Shown here: positions 48,698-62,852 of the stretch, in pieces | How positions within the stretch are numbered: the stretch's first letter is position 1 | How the letters are laid out: the number at the start of each line of letters is the position of its first letter | Origin: Atopsyche davidsoni | Taxonomy: Eukaryota > Arthropoda > Insecta > Trichoptera > Hydrobiosidae | Direction: 5' to 3' | Length of the DNA: 64,000 nt | NCBI GenBank assembly: GCA_022113835.1 | Contig: JAILWY010000015.1 | Location: forward strand, 1,550,001 to 1,614,000 | Program-made: the position numbers and the translations under genes | The notes under the pieces: generated by a model | What the model was told of the DNA's origin: nothing | The model's input: the letters and a program-made list of their open reading frames with translations, nothing else | The model's database searches: none

Positions 48698-51600
48698 ATG
48701 GAAGATTACAAGTTTCTATTTAAGGTGGTCTTAGTTGGCAATGCGGGCGTCGGGAAGACTTGCCTTGTTAGACGGTTTACTCAGGGAATATTCCCACCAG
48801 GTCAGGGAGCTACCATTGGAGTCGACTTTATGATAAAGACAGTCGAAGTAGACAACGAAAAAGTAAAGGTGAGAATCCCAAATACCCATTCTACATCTTT
48901 AAAATTCTACTGTGGTTCACAACATAGACATCCCTACAGATTTAATTAAAGGAACAACACATAATACTTTTTCTTGTGTACATATTAGATTGTTTTAAAA
49001 ATGGTATGTTTGATGCTATAATGCTTCATTATTGTAACAAAAACTACTTGTGTAGGATTAAGGCTGTAGTTTCACAACTTTTTTTTTTAATTCTATATTT
49101 TTTAGTCATCATATTACCATGCAAAAAACATGATTGTTTTGTATTTTTTTTTATACCAATAAGATTTCTTAAGAATACTATCCTTATCTTTATAATAATA
49201 GATTAATAGATCATATCAAATCAGATCTTTTGTTTCTAAAATTTGCATTGTTAAACTGTATTTCTATACAACTGGTGAATGAATTATACTTATAATTTGA
49301 ATTGATTTGTGAATAAAGCACCCTTAATTTTTTATACCCCAACAAATCTACTTAGGCCGTTGACTTTCTGCCAAAATATGCAAACGTGAAAATTAATTGT
49401 TGCCCATGGTGCCTGATTGCGACAATATTAATCTCAAATTTCCAAGACAAGTATTATTTTTACTGAAACTGGGTGTGAAGTCATCGAGTAAAACTATACC
49501 AGTCCATGGATTAGCGTTGAGGGTTAGGTTACATCATGTCTATTTTTAATTCTGCTAAATTAATTCTATTGTGTGTTGTGGGTGGGCTCAGTAACACAGT
49601 GTGTGTTACATAATAATTTAAGTTATTTTTCACATTAATCTTGACAAGTTATTTTTAATTAAAATGTGAGGTCATTTTTAATGGTCTCATGGGAATCAAA
49701 CATCCCAACCGATCAAAATAAAAAAATGTTTACCTTTCAAATAACATCAAGATGAATGCCTTTGTGATTTAGGTGTTTAAAGCTGGCATTCGTTTACTTC
49801 CCTGTAAGTCTTTTAAATTTTTTACACGGATTACACGGCGAATTTCAGATCTCTAGACTCCACTTGTCTCTCTGTACGAGTTTTTGTTTTTCACAATGGA
49901 CTTGTCTTTTGAGATTGGAGGAAAATTATTTAGTTTACGTTTTGGAATACTTTTTTAGGTGCTCGTATACATTAAGGACCTTATGGTCATTGAAAGGTCA
50001 ATTTTCACTTTGTTGCATTATCGCAGTAAACTTACTTCCGTACGCTTCGAGATGTTTTAAAATAATTTTGGTCTTTTTTTGAGTGCTACTTTTTATCTCT
50101 CTAGTTACAAATATGGGACACAGCTGGCCAGGAGAGATTTCGCTCCATCACGCAAAGCTACTACAGGTCAGCGCACGCCCTCATTCTCGTGTACGACATC
50201 TCTTGCCAGCCAACCTTCGACTGCCTTCCTGACTGGCTGCGAGAAATCGAGGAGTACGCCAGCACCAAGGTTCTGAGGATCCTCGTAGGTCCGTACAAAT
50301 ATTTTTATATACCTAAATAGTCAAGCAACTTGTTAACAGATAATATGTGGTAAAAACATTTACGAGTAAAATAAGAATTTGACATCAAGAGGTATTGTAA
50401 TTTAAAATATTATTTACAGAGATTGTTTGTTGTAGTCAACATACAAATAATAGGTAGTCATATCAAAAATTACTTTTGATAAGCAGCAATTCGTTACGAC
50501 TATTGTAAATATTGAAATCCACAAGACTGTATATAATTTTAAAATACATTTTCTTTGTGATTTATGTCGACTGCGTTGTTATCTGGCTTGTCAAATGCAC
50601 TTGTCTGTATGTTGTACAGTCACCCTGATGTCTCCTTTTTTACACTTATCTTACATTCAACCTGAAATTCTGGTTTCATTTCATTAAAATGTAAGACGTT
50701 CAGAAGTTGTGGAAACACCTAAAAAAGGGAATCGAAAAAAATATTTTTTTGTGTTTTTAAGACCCGCTCGAAGTATATTTGTCATATTCACATAAAATAT
50801 ATTTTTTGCTATAATTAAATATTCAATTCGCAAGTTATCGATATTGGTTTTATTGTAATATAAAATTAAAATTTTATCAGTCATATAAGCTGCTTTTAGA
50901 AACTGAAAATATCATAACATTTGATGGTTGATAACATTATTTCTATAAGTGAGGAATATAATGATATCTTCAGTTATTTCGCAAATATTGATAAAATCGA
51001 GATTGTGATATTTTAAAAAATGCATGTGTATTGTGGACTTAATGTTTCTTGCATGATAAAAGCACATTTTCCTTATCAATATAATTATTCTGCCCTCAAA
51101 ATGCAAGGGAGATAGGTAAACTGGAATTGATATAATAGAAACAACGAAAAAAAATGTACTTCATATTGTTTGCATGTTTAAATGTAAATAAAATTTATTA
51201 TATGACATTTTTAATGACTACACTATACCACCAAACTAAATAGAGTCTGAAGTAGACCAAAAACATTTTTTAAATCGAAATAAGTAATATTAATCGTAAT
51301 TTTCACATGATAATGAATGAATAAATGCAGCTGCTTTAATGCAACCTTATGTATTATGCGTTTATTTCCAGGCAACAAAATAGATAGAGAAGACTGTGAG
51401 ATTCCCCGACATGTGGGTGAAGACTTTGCACAAAGGCACGGAATGTATTTTCTAGAAACCTCTGCCAAGGAGTCCGACAATGTTGAGAGGCTTTTTATGG
51501 AAATCGCTGTTGAACTCATGGAGGTAAGGAAAATTCATTTGACTCCCTTCTAATCTATTTGTATCTTAAATCTTTCTGATTCATATTTTCAAACTTATAA

Positions 51601-52016
51601 ATTTTGCAGTGATAGACAATTAATCAATTATATGGATATCGCTTTTGTTAGTAACAGAAATCATTTTTGCTAGGAAATACTTATTGCTATGGATTTGTTT
51701 TTAAATGCTTATATATTTAATAACCCTGGAGGTATTATTAATATGAAATATTCCCATCTGTTTTATATTTGAAAAAGTTTAATTTATTTATGTATTCTTC
51801 ATTGTTACTATATCAGCTGTTTCAATAACATGCCTGCTCATATAACAATATATACATAATTGTTGACTCGTTTAAACTTAAACGGTTGTAATCGGTCTTC
51901 TTTCTTTTCAGCAAGCGAAATGCAAGGAGCTACCGCGATATGATACCAGTTCTACACCCATCAACGGAAAAACAACTTCCATAGGAGACGGGGCCTGCTG
52001 CGGCAAAGTCGCGTAA
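48698..52016 (+). CDS. Rab30: Rab30 small GTPase (4 exons, complete)
   Basis: Coding exons 48698-48868, 50105-50288, 51372-51523 and 51912-52016 join with GT-AG introns (phases 0, 1, 0) into 203 codons plus TAA, the same length as human RAB30. G motifs are intact: P-loop GNAGVGKT (14-21), switch I Thr39, WDTAGQE (61-67), NKID (120-123), ETSAK (147-151). The effector-region sequence [14 protein letters not shown] is typical of Rab30. The C-terminus has adjacent cysteines 198-199 followed by GKVA, expected to be doubly geranylgeranylated by Rab GGTase. Family role: a Golgi/TGN-localised Rab in membrane traffic and Golgi organisation. The start was chosen because it matches the family N-terminus (MEDYKFLFK) and has G at -3 and +4. 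An acceptor (TTTTTCAG) ends 10 bases upstream at 48688, so a 5' UTR intron is likely. Divergent to the coronin-7 gene. Confidence 0.96.
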
Positions 52017-52737
52017 TCTGTAATCACAACTCAAGGCAACAAAGCGTAAAACCAACTGGCAATTTAACAAGGATGATATGCTGTTGGCATTGAGACACGT
52101 CGACAACACGACCAATCAGCGCCATTGACTGTAAACGATACCAAACCTGGTGTTCTGAATATCTGATGCTTTTATACTCTTACCATGGAATTGGAATTGA
52201 CTTTTACAATATTATTTCAGTATCATTTTGTAACGTTCGGGGGCAAATTAAGGCCGAACCTGCATTGCCAAAGCTGTGACACTTTGGGCAGTGTATGACA
52301 GACTGTTTAACGTAATGTGAAAGCATAACATTCGGTTTAAGATTGTAGCATTTTGTTATTTCATTGCATTCGTTGCTCGACTCCCGGTCTGTGATGGGCA
52401 GTTTGTTGTCAATTGTTATTGACAGTGTGAGTTTGGCCTTAAGCAGTTGTTGTAGAATACTTAAATAGTTGTGAGAAATCACTTTGGTAGCTGTTTAACG
52501 ATGGTTTTTTTTTTTACACTTAACGTAAAATTGCTTCTAGACTATCGTAGTATCACATGATAACGTTTCGTCTTACTATATTATCATTCACTCTAGAGTG
52601 AACGACTGTTAGGAACTACATAGCGTAACGTACAACATTTGTTTAACTGTATTGTCTTTGCCGAGTTTCTTCATATTCAGATGAATTTTTCATTTTCTCT
52701 CCACTTAACATAAAAACATGTTTTTCAGACTCTAAAT

Positions 52738-53028
52738 AATAAACGGTTTTACGTACACGGTGATGGATAATCGTACATTTTAATATTTGCTGTCTCACGT
52801 TATTAATTATTTTTGCCAGGTTATTTGTTATATTTAAAAAGTAGCTGTAATGTTAAATTAATCTATAGTTCTCTTCTAGTAAATATAAATTTATTTATTT
52901 TAAATAAAAACACGGTTATTTTTGCTCATAACGTATTGAAATAGTAAATAACATTAAACAATTTGACATTTGTGATTATTAGAAACTCTAATGTCACACT
53001 GCATATCATTCTAGTGTAAATCAATAAA
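52738..53028 (+). terminator. Candidate poly(A) signals for Rab30
   Basis: AATAAA occurs at 52738-52743, 52903-52908 and 53023-53028, that is 0.7 to 1.0 kb after the Rab30 stop. A distal AATAAA at 58283-58288 could serve a much longer isoform. The choice cannot be made from sequence alone. Confidence 0.35.
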
Positions 53029-54480
53029 ACATTTAGTCTGTTTTCTATTTTATATCAAACCGTGTTCATTGTATTTATAAAAATTATGTCACGCTACTTT
53101 TACCCACTGTTTAAACAGCTGGCGAAAGCAAAATGTTTAATTTTACTTATCGTTTCAAACTTTCAACCCTTTGTCTCCCATCTTCTCGTAATAACTCTAT
53201 TCATAATTATTAGTAAATCTTATTCGATATCATAAAATTGCTTATATTATATAAGCACAATAATTCTCATTTTTTAATAGTTTTTTTTTTATAAATAATT
53301 TAGACATATTTAATGTTGATAATACTCTTTTTGGTTGTTGGTCATACTGTAATGTTACTTTAGGAGACTAAGGGTTAAAATATCACACTTTATAGTGATT
53401 CGTGAGCAGGCGTAGCTCAATAAAACTGCGTCATTTATTTTATACGGCTTCTCCGCCTTGAAAAAGTTGCATAACGTTTGAAATCTAAGGCATTGGATAA
53501 TACATCGATGGCATAATACTGAACTACCAGTGGCATTAAACAAATTGCAACCTAAGGCATGCAGTTTTAACACAACTTTATTTATTATTAGCCACCAATC
53601 AATATCTCAAAAAAGTCACAAAAAACTCGTTTTTATTAAATTATTTAATTTGGTAAATTGTGAGTAGTAGCTTGACTTATGGTAGCTAAAAATCATTTAG
53701 TGTATTGTTTGCACAAAGTAAAGTCTGCATGAAATCGATAAAACTGCATGCTTAGGTTTTAGCCACAAATATTTACTAGGTACTAGAGTTGGGGATTATA
53801 TATTAAAAGAAATGTTTTCATTAGGTTTTTTCAAAGTAGGAGTAACCTATCAGTTCTAAGGTCTGTTGATTCCGTCATCCAACACCATTTTGCGTGTGGA
53901 TCGATCTAAAAATATATTACAATGAGGATAGAATCGACCAACTCTAGTATGACGCCATCCCAGTTGAAATTGCCGCGTGTTTATGTAGAAGTCAAGTCCT
54001 CTGTTTTCCAGTGATATATTTAGTGAGCTATTGATGCGGAACTACATCGATAGATCAATAGTTAATTGCAATAAATTTGATGTATTTCGCCGCAAATATT
54101 TTAGAAATTGCATAATTTTAGTATGTACGTTGATTAGTTAGCCCTTAAAGAAAGTTTATTTTTTTCCTATATGCAGCATTATAGGCTCCCTATAATATAC
54201 AATACCAAAAAACTACATTTATTTAAACGTATTTATGATAATTTTTAATGTAGCTTTTTTTTATATTCTATCAATTGAGATTTTCAGGACTTTGTTACGA
54301 TTCCTCGCTTGTTCCAGATGCCCCAGTCTTCTTCGGGGAACAAAATGGAACAGTCTTAAGCTCTTCCTCGTGTGCTTTGGTTGTTCTAAGAATGTATTAA
54401 CGAGTGCACATTAACACCTCTATGCTTCATCTTAATAATTTTTTATTGTAAATTTATGAACTTTCACACAGTGAAATATA

Positions 54481-54530
54481 TACAGGGTGATTCCAAATAT
54501 GCTCCGTACCTTTGAAAAAAACTACTCAAA
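54481..54530. repeat. Isolated MITE terminus (TACAGGGTGATTCC)
   Basis: Same terminal type as 10461-10712. No matching second end was located. Confidence 0.3.
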
Positions 54531-55228
54531 AAAAAAATTATTTCATCATAAATAAATCACCAAGTTTCCAAAATCCTTTTTCAATCTTGTATAACACATA
54601 ATTAAAATATTACTATAAAAAATTATTGAAACCGTTATTCATGGAAAAGAAAGATGTTGATGAAGACAAATCGTTCTATGGTGCATTCTTATAATACAAA
54701 GTTAGTTCATAATTTATTTATCTGTAGACAATGTCCATGAAAACTTAGTTTTTATTTAGTTATCTTAATATTTTTAAATGCTAATATTGCCTTATTTATT
54801 TACCGCGAACTTAGGTGACTACCCGTTAATTTAAATAAACTATTTTTTATTATATATATATGGAATTCATTTTTCTACTTTATGATCATAATTAAGATCG
54901 AAAGTTATCAATTAGTATTACACGTACGCTATATTATATTGCAACGCCCAACGAGAGTGGTTATATTTTGCAAAATATAAAAAAGGAATGGAAACTACCT
55001 CATTATGATTTCAGTGGAAATTGAAATGGCCTTTAAAACGTTCATAAAGATATTCCTTACCTTTGGTTGTTATTTTCTAAGTATTGTTTTTAAAACCCCT
55101 ACCTTGACTGCTATATTGAAATATATTTAGTAGACCCCCGGCTATTCTAACCTGACCTTCTGCTTACAACCTCCGATCTCTATATAAAATCTAAGCCCAA
55201 ATTTATATGTATTCAATTTTGACTATTA

Positions 55229-55691
55229 GATCTACCGGAAAGTTCAATAAGTTCAAATGGATTCATTAAAATCATATACGGCTGCTTTTTTACTTTTGAA
55301 TTTTTGCTCGTCTTTCTCACTACTTTTTTTACAAAATCATCTTTTAGTAAATTTAATTTATTGCCTTTGAGAATGCCACAGAACCTTTTAAAGGCATGCA
55401 AGAGGCGGTATGAGAAAAATTAAAAAGAAGATTTCAAGGATGTATCCAGTGAGATCTTTTATTCTATTGATTTTCCCAATCGGAGCAAATCTCAAAGCTA
55501 GAATTGAATATTCTGTTACATCCATCGTACTCTCAAGACCTGGCATCTTCGGTTGTCATCTGTCTCCCTGAAAACCGAGTGACGTTAGAGTTATTTTACT
55601 TCCATATGTTATTTTATTGAAGTTGATATTAGTGAATATATTAAAAAAAAATTATTTTCTTTAAATTCAGTGCAGAACTTCCCGGTAGATC
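55229..55691 (+). mobile_element. Internally deleted mariner-like element, 463 bp, TA target duplication
   Basis: Terminal repeats GATCTACCGGAAAGTTC (55229-55245) and the inverse GAACTTCCCGGTAGATC (55675-55691) are 17 bp with one mismatch, flanked by TA on both sides (55227-55228, 55692-55693). Inside, 55492-55551 reads KLELNILLHPSYSQDLASS, a decayed version of the mariner HPPYSPDLAPSD catalytic motif. Most of the transposase is missing. Confidence 0.8.
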
Positions 55692-58600
55692 TAACAAACA
55701 TCGGTATTGCTTACGGATTTTTTTTTACTCGAACCATTATGTTATCACGAAAGTGGCGGTCTACTACAATACATGTATTTTATTTTTCTATTAATTATAA
55801 CATAAATCTTTTATTTACAATTCACTGTCGCATAAGAAGATGAAAAACTAATAATAATAAAGATAAAAATGTATTTATTTTTGAAATCTCAGTGTGTCAA
55901 AAGTTTGTGCTGAACTGGGCTTAAAAAATATTTTAAATAAAAAACAACCGTTTGAAATTATTATAAATAACCCGGTTGTAACTATTCAGTGTTTTTTTTT
56001 TTGCTTACTCCATATTATTTTTGTAATCGTATCTCTAAAAAAGCTGTGAATTTTTAAACTATTGAATTCCGTTTATTCCCTGTGTCTAATATAAAATGTA
56101 TTTTTATGTTTTCAAAAGGAGCTATATTTATCTATTAGATGTAAAATTGTGTCTTTAAAATGATTGTATATTTATTTTTAAGTTGGAGTATGCTACAGTA
56201 AAAACCATCTAAATTTACCAAAGGATTTTGTCAAAATCTACTTTATAAAATCCTATTATTATCAAAAATGTTAACCGCTTTTACAAAATTGAAAAACTTG
56301 AATACAACATTTAAACAGAAAACTTATAAAATGTCTGTCGATGTCAACTAAAATTACTGAATAGTAAAATATTTTTCACATTCGTGGCGTTTCTTCTTGA
56401 CGGTGTGTAATAATAAATAAAATGTTTTATGCTGCAGGAACGAAACTTGTCCGAGGATTTTTTTGGGTTGTGTGCATTTTAATTTTTATCAATATCACCA
56501 ATGTACTCGTACAACAATACTTCCAGCTAAAGTCACGAGTTGCACTTTGCCATTATACATGTTCGTTTATATTATATTTACTGTACAAATAATGTTTTTA
56601 AAAAGTCACATTCCCGCAGTGCAAACTTTCAAGTAGATCTACATTAAAATTTGCATTAAGGGTTGTTTCTGAAAGCATTTTTTTTTAACGATTGTCAGAT
56701 AGTTTTCCGACTATATTCCCATATTTTCTGGGACATATTCGTGTTACGTAAAAATTTATTTATATATATATATTGGTAAACAAAGCATGACGCGTTCGAT
56801 CCTGTAGCACAAAACACATTATTGTGCGGAATATGTTTTATATGGGAAATATACATAATTTTTGTATTGCAATAATTCGAAGTTCCTTTGCAATCAAATA
56901 TCGTTTTTAGCACAATAATTATTTTTAAATCTACAATCGTGTAAATTTTACTATAGATGTGCAAGTGTTTTAGGAGTGATTGCACTTTTCGAAAATTTCG
57001 GCCGATCTCTTGAATTTATGTATAGCTCTACACTTAATATCTGATTTATTAACTTTTGCATTTAGAGATATGCTAATTTTTATTAAAAATAATTATAAAT
57101 ATTACGATTATTTGGTGCTTGTGTGTATTGATTATCTTCGTTAATTATGTAAAAAGCAATGGGACATATCTCAAAACAAAAAAAAATAAGTTTTCTAATT
57201 TGTGTCTTTTTTTTGTGGATGTTTTTTGTTTGATTACGCTATTGCATAATTTCTAAATGTTTAATTAAATTTAATTGTTAAATATCTATTATATCAAATA
57301 TTGCATTTAATATGTACGTTAATTATTATTGTGAGTACCTATTTTAGAATGTGTAATTTTTTTTATGTTTTAAAAGAAACATTTCTAGCCTGATTTAGTA
57401 AATTACTCTCGACTGTGTTTACTTCTGTGTGTATATTCCATTTTTTTTATAATTCAGTTCATTGTATAAATAACATTTTAATATATTTATCAACTAAATA
57501 TCATACTACCCAGTTATTAGGTATTAATTTTTTACCTGCAATCAACATGTCTTTTTAAATTATAAAATTAACAATTATTTGTGCTTTGATATAGTGAAAA
57601 TCTTATAAATCGAATGATAATATATTTTCTTGTCAATATTATTGTCAATGACGAATGCCAAGTGACAATTCTAATGTAGGTAAATTCCGTGTTTTTTTTT
57701 TTATCGTCTTATCTTAGACACCTATCATTTTAATTCTTACTGATATTTCGCAGTATATTCCTCAAGATTAATTATTTTACTATTCAAGACAGTTGTCTCA
57801 TTTATGATGAAATATTTTCAATCGTAGATCATTTACTATTTATTTTTGTACATAGGACACAATAATTCAAAGCACAGTAAGCTTTACATCAACACCGCGC
57901 ATTCATAGTTTATATTGCTAAGATGATCTCCACACTTGTTTTGGTTGACTCGCTAGTTCTAGGTTGGCTTACGAATTATACTCCTCGACTAAGATATACT
58001 GTTGAAGAATAGAAGATTTTCTAAACTGTATTTACTTAAAATGTCAATTGTCAATCGATAAAGATACAATACTTAGCATTACAGAATAAAATGTATTTCG
58101 AATATATACGGTTAGGATTGACAGTAGGTGTTGATGATGTACGACTACTTTTGATATTTATTTAAACGTAAAAATGTGGAAAAAAATTTGGTGCTGAAGC
58201 TAAACGCTTGAGCACCCCTTTTGTATCTTCGACACTTTGTAAATTGTACAAACGTTGCCTTCGTCCGGTTTGCCAATGAAATAATAAATTCATTAACCTC
58301 TTCTCCCGTTTCAGTCTGCTCATGTAATTATGTATTAATTCATAAACTAAGAAATTAATATGTGCACTACTGATACACGTACAAAGCTGGACGCTGGTTA
58401 TTTTTCATCGGGGTAGCTTAAAATAACGTCACGCTGATTTTTGAAGGTGAGAATTGTTGCCAACATAATAAATTAGACGTTTTTGATATTATTTGTTTAT
58501 TAAAATATATAATACAACTAGGCTTGAGTTTTATAGATTCAAATAAAACCTACATAATGCGACAATACTTAACCTCAAAAATTTATTGACCTAAACTAAT

Positions 58601-60393
58601 CTGCGATAGTCAAACATGCCCAAGTAACCTGAGATATTTTAAAGAATCTAAAATGGTAGAAGAGAGCTTATAGCCAGCTACCTCGGGGTTCATGTTCTTA
58701 GTAAAATATAAATGAAACGTTTTCATTTAGTGACATATTGATTTCTTAGTTTATTGAAAAACACAGCATTTATAATATATTTATATTAATTATTTTTTAC
58801 TTGGCGGAAATATATTATATTTTTATTAATAAAAAAATTGTATTCTACTTTTTATTTTTTGACACAAGTTTGGGATCTTCAAGCAAAATGAGTTTTAATA
58901 AAAAACACATTCTGTTCTCTATACATTGCTTCTTCTCATTGTGTATCGCAATATTTTCAAATTAACTTTGAATATATTATAAATGGTGTCTTTTGTTACT
59001 CAGACGTACCGCGTAGAAGAGGTTAAAAAAATATTGGTGGACTTCGGTAAATTCTTTTGATTTATTTCAACGTATCAAAATATTGATTGTCAACGAGCTA
59101 TTTACAGATTATACACAATTGTACCTGAATTTATGTTTTTAGCCAAGAGAATCAAACATTCCCTTTGGCATAATAATCTGTCTTGTAAAAAAAAAACACC
59201 GCTTGGCAGCTAGGCCTTTTTATTTTTTACGATCATTCTGAGTTATCTTATTATGTGTTAAGACATGGGCTTGGAATTGAACCCTAAGGAAACCCTCTGA
59301 AATCAAAACCACTCGCTTCATTATAAAATCTAGCCATTTGGCCGACAATATTTGTAAATCCATTTTTCAGAATCATCGCTGAGACTTTCAAGGTCTGCTG
59401 TATTCTTCTCCGTCTCGTGCACTCTATTCTCATAGCTATATCAACGGATTTGTGTGTTCAAAGTGTCTACAAATGTCTTATTGTAATATATATTCTTGGA
59501 ATGTTCGTAGCAAATATTTTGGCCATGATTCCTCTAAATTCAACAGGATCGAGTAAGTTTTCAGTTTAGTTAAGTACCTGGGCGGGAGATGTGATTTTTA
59601 ACAGTTGAAGTACAGCTTAATGTGAAACTATTGAGGTAAAATAATAAAAATTATCATTCATTTATATAACATGGACTTTTTATTTTACAATGACAAAATA
59701 TCTTTCTTAATACTGTAGTTATTCATTTACACCAGAAGGACCTGCAAATGTTAAAAACTCGCAAAAGAAAATATATGTTTAAAATGCTATGCCGTTTGAA
59801 TAACTGCATTTAAAAATATAATACAGTTTAAATACATTATCATATAATTAATATTATAATAATTTATTTTTTTAAGTCCCAAGCCGTAAATCGTGATGAA
59901 TTGAGGTAATTAAAACCGCACCAACAAAAGCAGCATATGTAGAATAAAAAATAGAGAATGGCACGCTTTCGTATTATAAGATAAACATGTTTTATTTTGC
60001 TTATTCAAATTATTTATATCACATATGTTTTGTCACATTTGACAGATGAATGTTTAAAATAGAGTATCGAATGTAAATAATTGACCAACAATCATAATAA
60101 CTGGTTACTCTGCAATAAAAAAGTTGATTGCCGTGCCCATAAATATACATTGGTGTGCTTACGAAAGAAAAAAATTTATGGTAAAGGATCTTAAGAAGCA
60201 TTTTTACGCAAGACGTTTGCCACAAAATAAAAATATTAACATCACCAATGCATCAATATTTCCGCAGCAGTTTTTATCAAAAAATTTACTTGTGGTTATC
60301 TGATTTTAAACACCTCAATAAACAGTACCCGGTTGTAAAACAATGAAAGAAATAGTTAACAACCAGTCAAACGTCACGCAAGCTACAAAAACA

Positions 60394-60459
60394 CAATTAA
60401 GATATAAAAACAAACTTTAGTTGGATCAATTAAGATATAAAAACAAACTTTAGTTGGAT
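60394..60459. repeat. 33-bp tandem duplication
   Basis: A unit starting CAATTAAGATATAAAAACAA and ending TTTAGTTGGAT occurs twice, back to back and identical. Confidence 0.9.
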
Positions 60460-60490
60460 CGCAGATAGCTAATCAAAGAAACATCACTTT

Positions 60491-60565
60491 CTGCAACCCT
60501 TGTGACGTGTTTCACTAGTTTTCAACTACCTTTTCATTAAACAGCTTTGCAGAAACCGGGCGTGA
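60491..60565. repeat. MITE arm related to 28889-29045
   Basis: TGCAACCCTTGTGACGTGTT, then TTCATTAAACAGCTTTGC and GAAACCGGGCGTGAG match the related arms at 28889-29045 and 41055-41130 with divergence. Confidence 0.4.
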
Positions 60566-62475
60566 GTGAATTAGATATTAAAATTAACATCGTAAGTATT
60601 GCATATGTATAAAGTGGCAGAGCACTATCTACATGATGGTAATGTTTTTTTTTTTTTTATACATATAAGGAAATGTCTCAGGAACTAGTTACCAGTGATG
60701 GATCTTAAAAATAATATAGTATATTTTTAATAACTCAAATAATTAATAATAAAGAATGCCTTCAACTGGTCCTTCTAATGCAAATGCGCAGCAGTAATCA
60801 ATTAACAATTCTCAAAATAATACATAGCACCCCATATTTCTTCACTTGCTTAGCTAAATCAGTTTACATTGTCATTTGATTATAAATTAATGTATATATA
60901 ATTATTATTAACGTAGTATACAGAATGTTACATTAGAAACAAAGTCAAGTAGATGTTCGGTTTGTGGCAAACTCTAACTCGTCGTGTTCACTAAAATCAT
61001 GTAAAATATTCAATCTAAATTTTTCCTCACAAATGTACAAACGGTAGATCCATAAAATTTAAATGCGACCTCTGACCTTAATCACTAACATCTAAAATAA
61101 TTTGCAAAATAATTCACTGCCCTGAAACTTGTTTCTTTTATTCGCATTTAAATAAATTTTAAAAATATATCATTTTTTCAAAACCAATTCACAGTATCTC
61201 AAAATTCAGTCTGTGACTGTACCATCAAAATCAGAAACTGTAGAAGAAACTAACGAAATCCAGGGTTTTAACATTTTCGGTCCGTAAAAAGCATTACATA
61301 CTTAATTATTTTTTCAATAGTTCAAAGTAGACTCGGCACAGAAAAATTACACATATAAACAATATTTAAGGTATAAAAAAAATAATCTAAAACCGAAATT
61401 GGTTACACAAAATAAAGTCTAAAATACAATTTTAAATTCTTATGTAAAATCATTATAATTATTATATTTATGTAAATAGTTTTTACCATCAATATCTTTT
61501 CCCTGAAACAATAAACAATAACTTTTTCTTCTTACATAAATATACCGTCACTCAAATGATGAAAGAACGTGAAATCGTAAATCAAAACAAAGCTATACGT
61601 AACTTTGATAAAAAAAAATCATCAGGGCAGCGGATTTCTAATAGTTAATTGATTTCGAATGTTCAATTACTGAAGGGCTTAAAACCATAAAGGCACACAC
61701 AGAATTTCGAATAGCCAGAAGAAAAATATCCTGTAAAATGTACCAAGCACGATGCTCCTTACAAAATAAACTATTAGAATAGAAGTAGCGGTTTATACGC
61801 TTTACGTTTGTTTGTAGAGCTAGCAGACTCGGCGTACTTCGGATTCGTAGAGTCTGTCACCTATTAGCTCTCAGCATGTCAATCAACAATACATGTGCAG
61901 TATTATAAACCTCATTTTTTCAACCAGTCCTTACAACCGATACGCCACACCCACTTTATAAACCAAATGAAAAAGTCTAATTTTGGAACTCTGCTTGGTA
62001 ATCGTTACTTAAAATGGCTTCATATTCTGAAAAAAATACGATTCGTACCAGTCTGGTTGAAAGCCAGTCAACTTATAGTTAAATGCATGAGTTTTAAGCT
62101 AAAATCAAATCATAAAACATGCCTCAAATGAATATAATAGTCTTTTATGGGAATAAGAAGGCGTCAAGGCTTTATTACTTAAGCCAAAATCACACAAAAA
62201 CAATTTGTTAGTTTCAAGTAATATGTTACCACAGTTTTAAACTGTGCAACTTTAAATTACAAAGTAGTTTTTGTAGATGACATTTTCAAATACAATATTA
62301 AAAGATAGATTTTCTAGCATAAGCATATTGGTCTTCAGATAAATCGAAACCACGAGTCAAATAACATTAATTTGAGATTCATACCGGAGCGGGGATCAAA
62401 TTGAGCAACACTCAGTTCAGAGTCGGCGCTCTGAGGGTTGGGCTGACAAAATCTTACGCTACAAAATTATCCTCA

Positions 62476-62639
62476 TTTATTTCCATAGCCAGAAAATTGG
62501 CGAAACCAATCACTTGAAAATGTAAAAAAGTACTTTTGTTAAAAATAATTTACTAATCAAATTACGCTATTATTTAATTTATTGTCTACATATGTCTACA
62601 TATTGTATAAATCACGATCAATAATGCTGTTAGTTTATT
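62476..62639 (-). terminator. Candidate poly(A) signals for AP-1 mu
   Basis: TTTATT on the plus strand (AATAAA in sense) occurs at 62634-62639, 62578-62583 and 62476-62481, 210 to 380 bases after the AP-1 mu stop. In this AT-rich DNA such hexamers are common by chance. Confidence 0.35.
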
Positions 62640-62852
62640 TTTCCAAGCAAATAAAATTATCTTTGATAATTGACTAACAAACATGTCTCTCTTCACCCAC
62701 AAACTTAAAATGGAATGATTCTTTTAGTTGTGGCATATCTATGGAAACTCCGCTACCGTTGATAAGTAGACTCAATAATGCATGTGAAAGGATTCTATCA
62801 CTTGAATCTAACAAACTGTTTGTGTCTCAGGTAATATGAAATGGGGAGCGCT

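Larger units (their letters stand above)
52017..62852. other. Gene-free convergent interval between Rab30 and AP-1 mu
   Basis: 10.8 kb with no credible coding exon. Frames at 53355-53573, 56695-56985, 60019-60225 and 61895-62131 lack motifs. It probably contains the 3' UTRs of both genes, a possible distal Rab30 end near 58290 (AATAAA after a less AT-rich block), a mariner derivative and small repeats. Confidence 0.5.
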
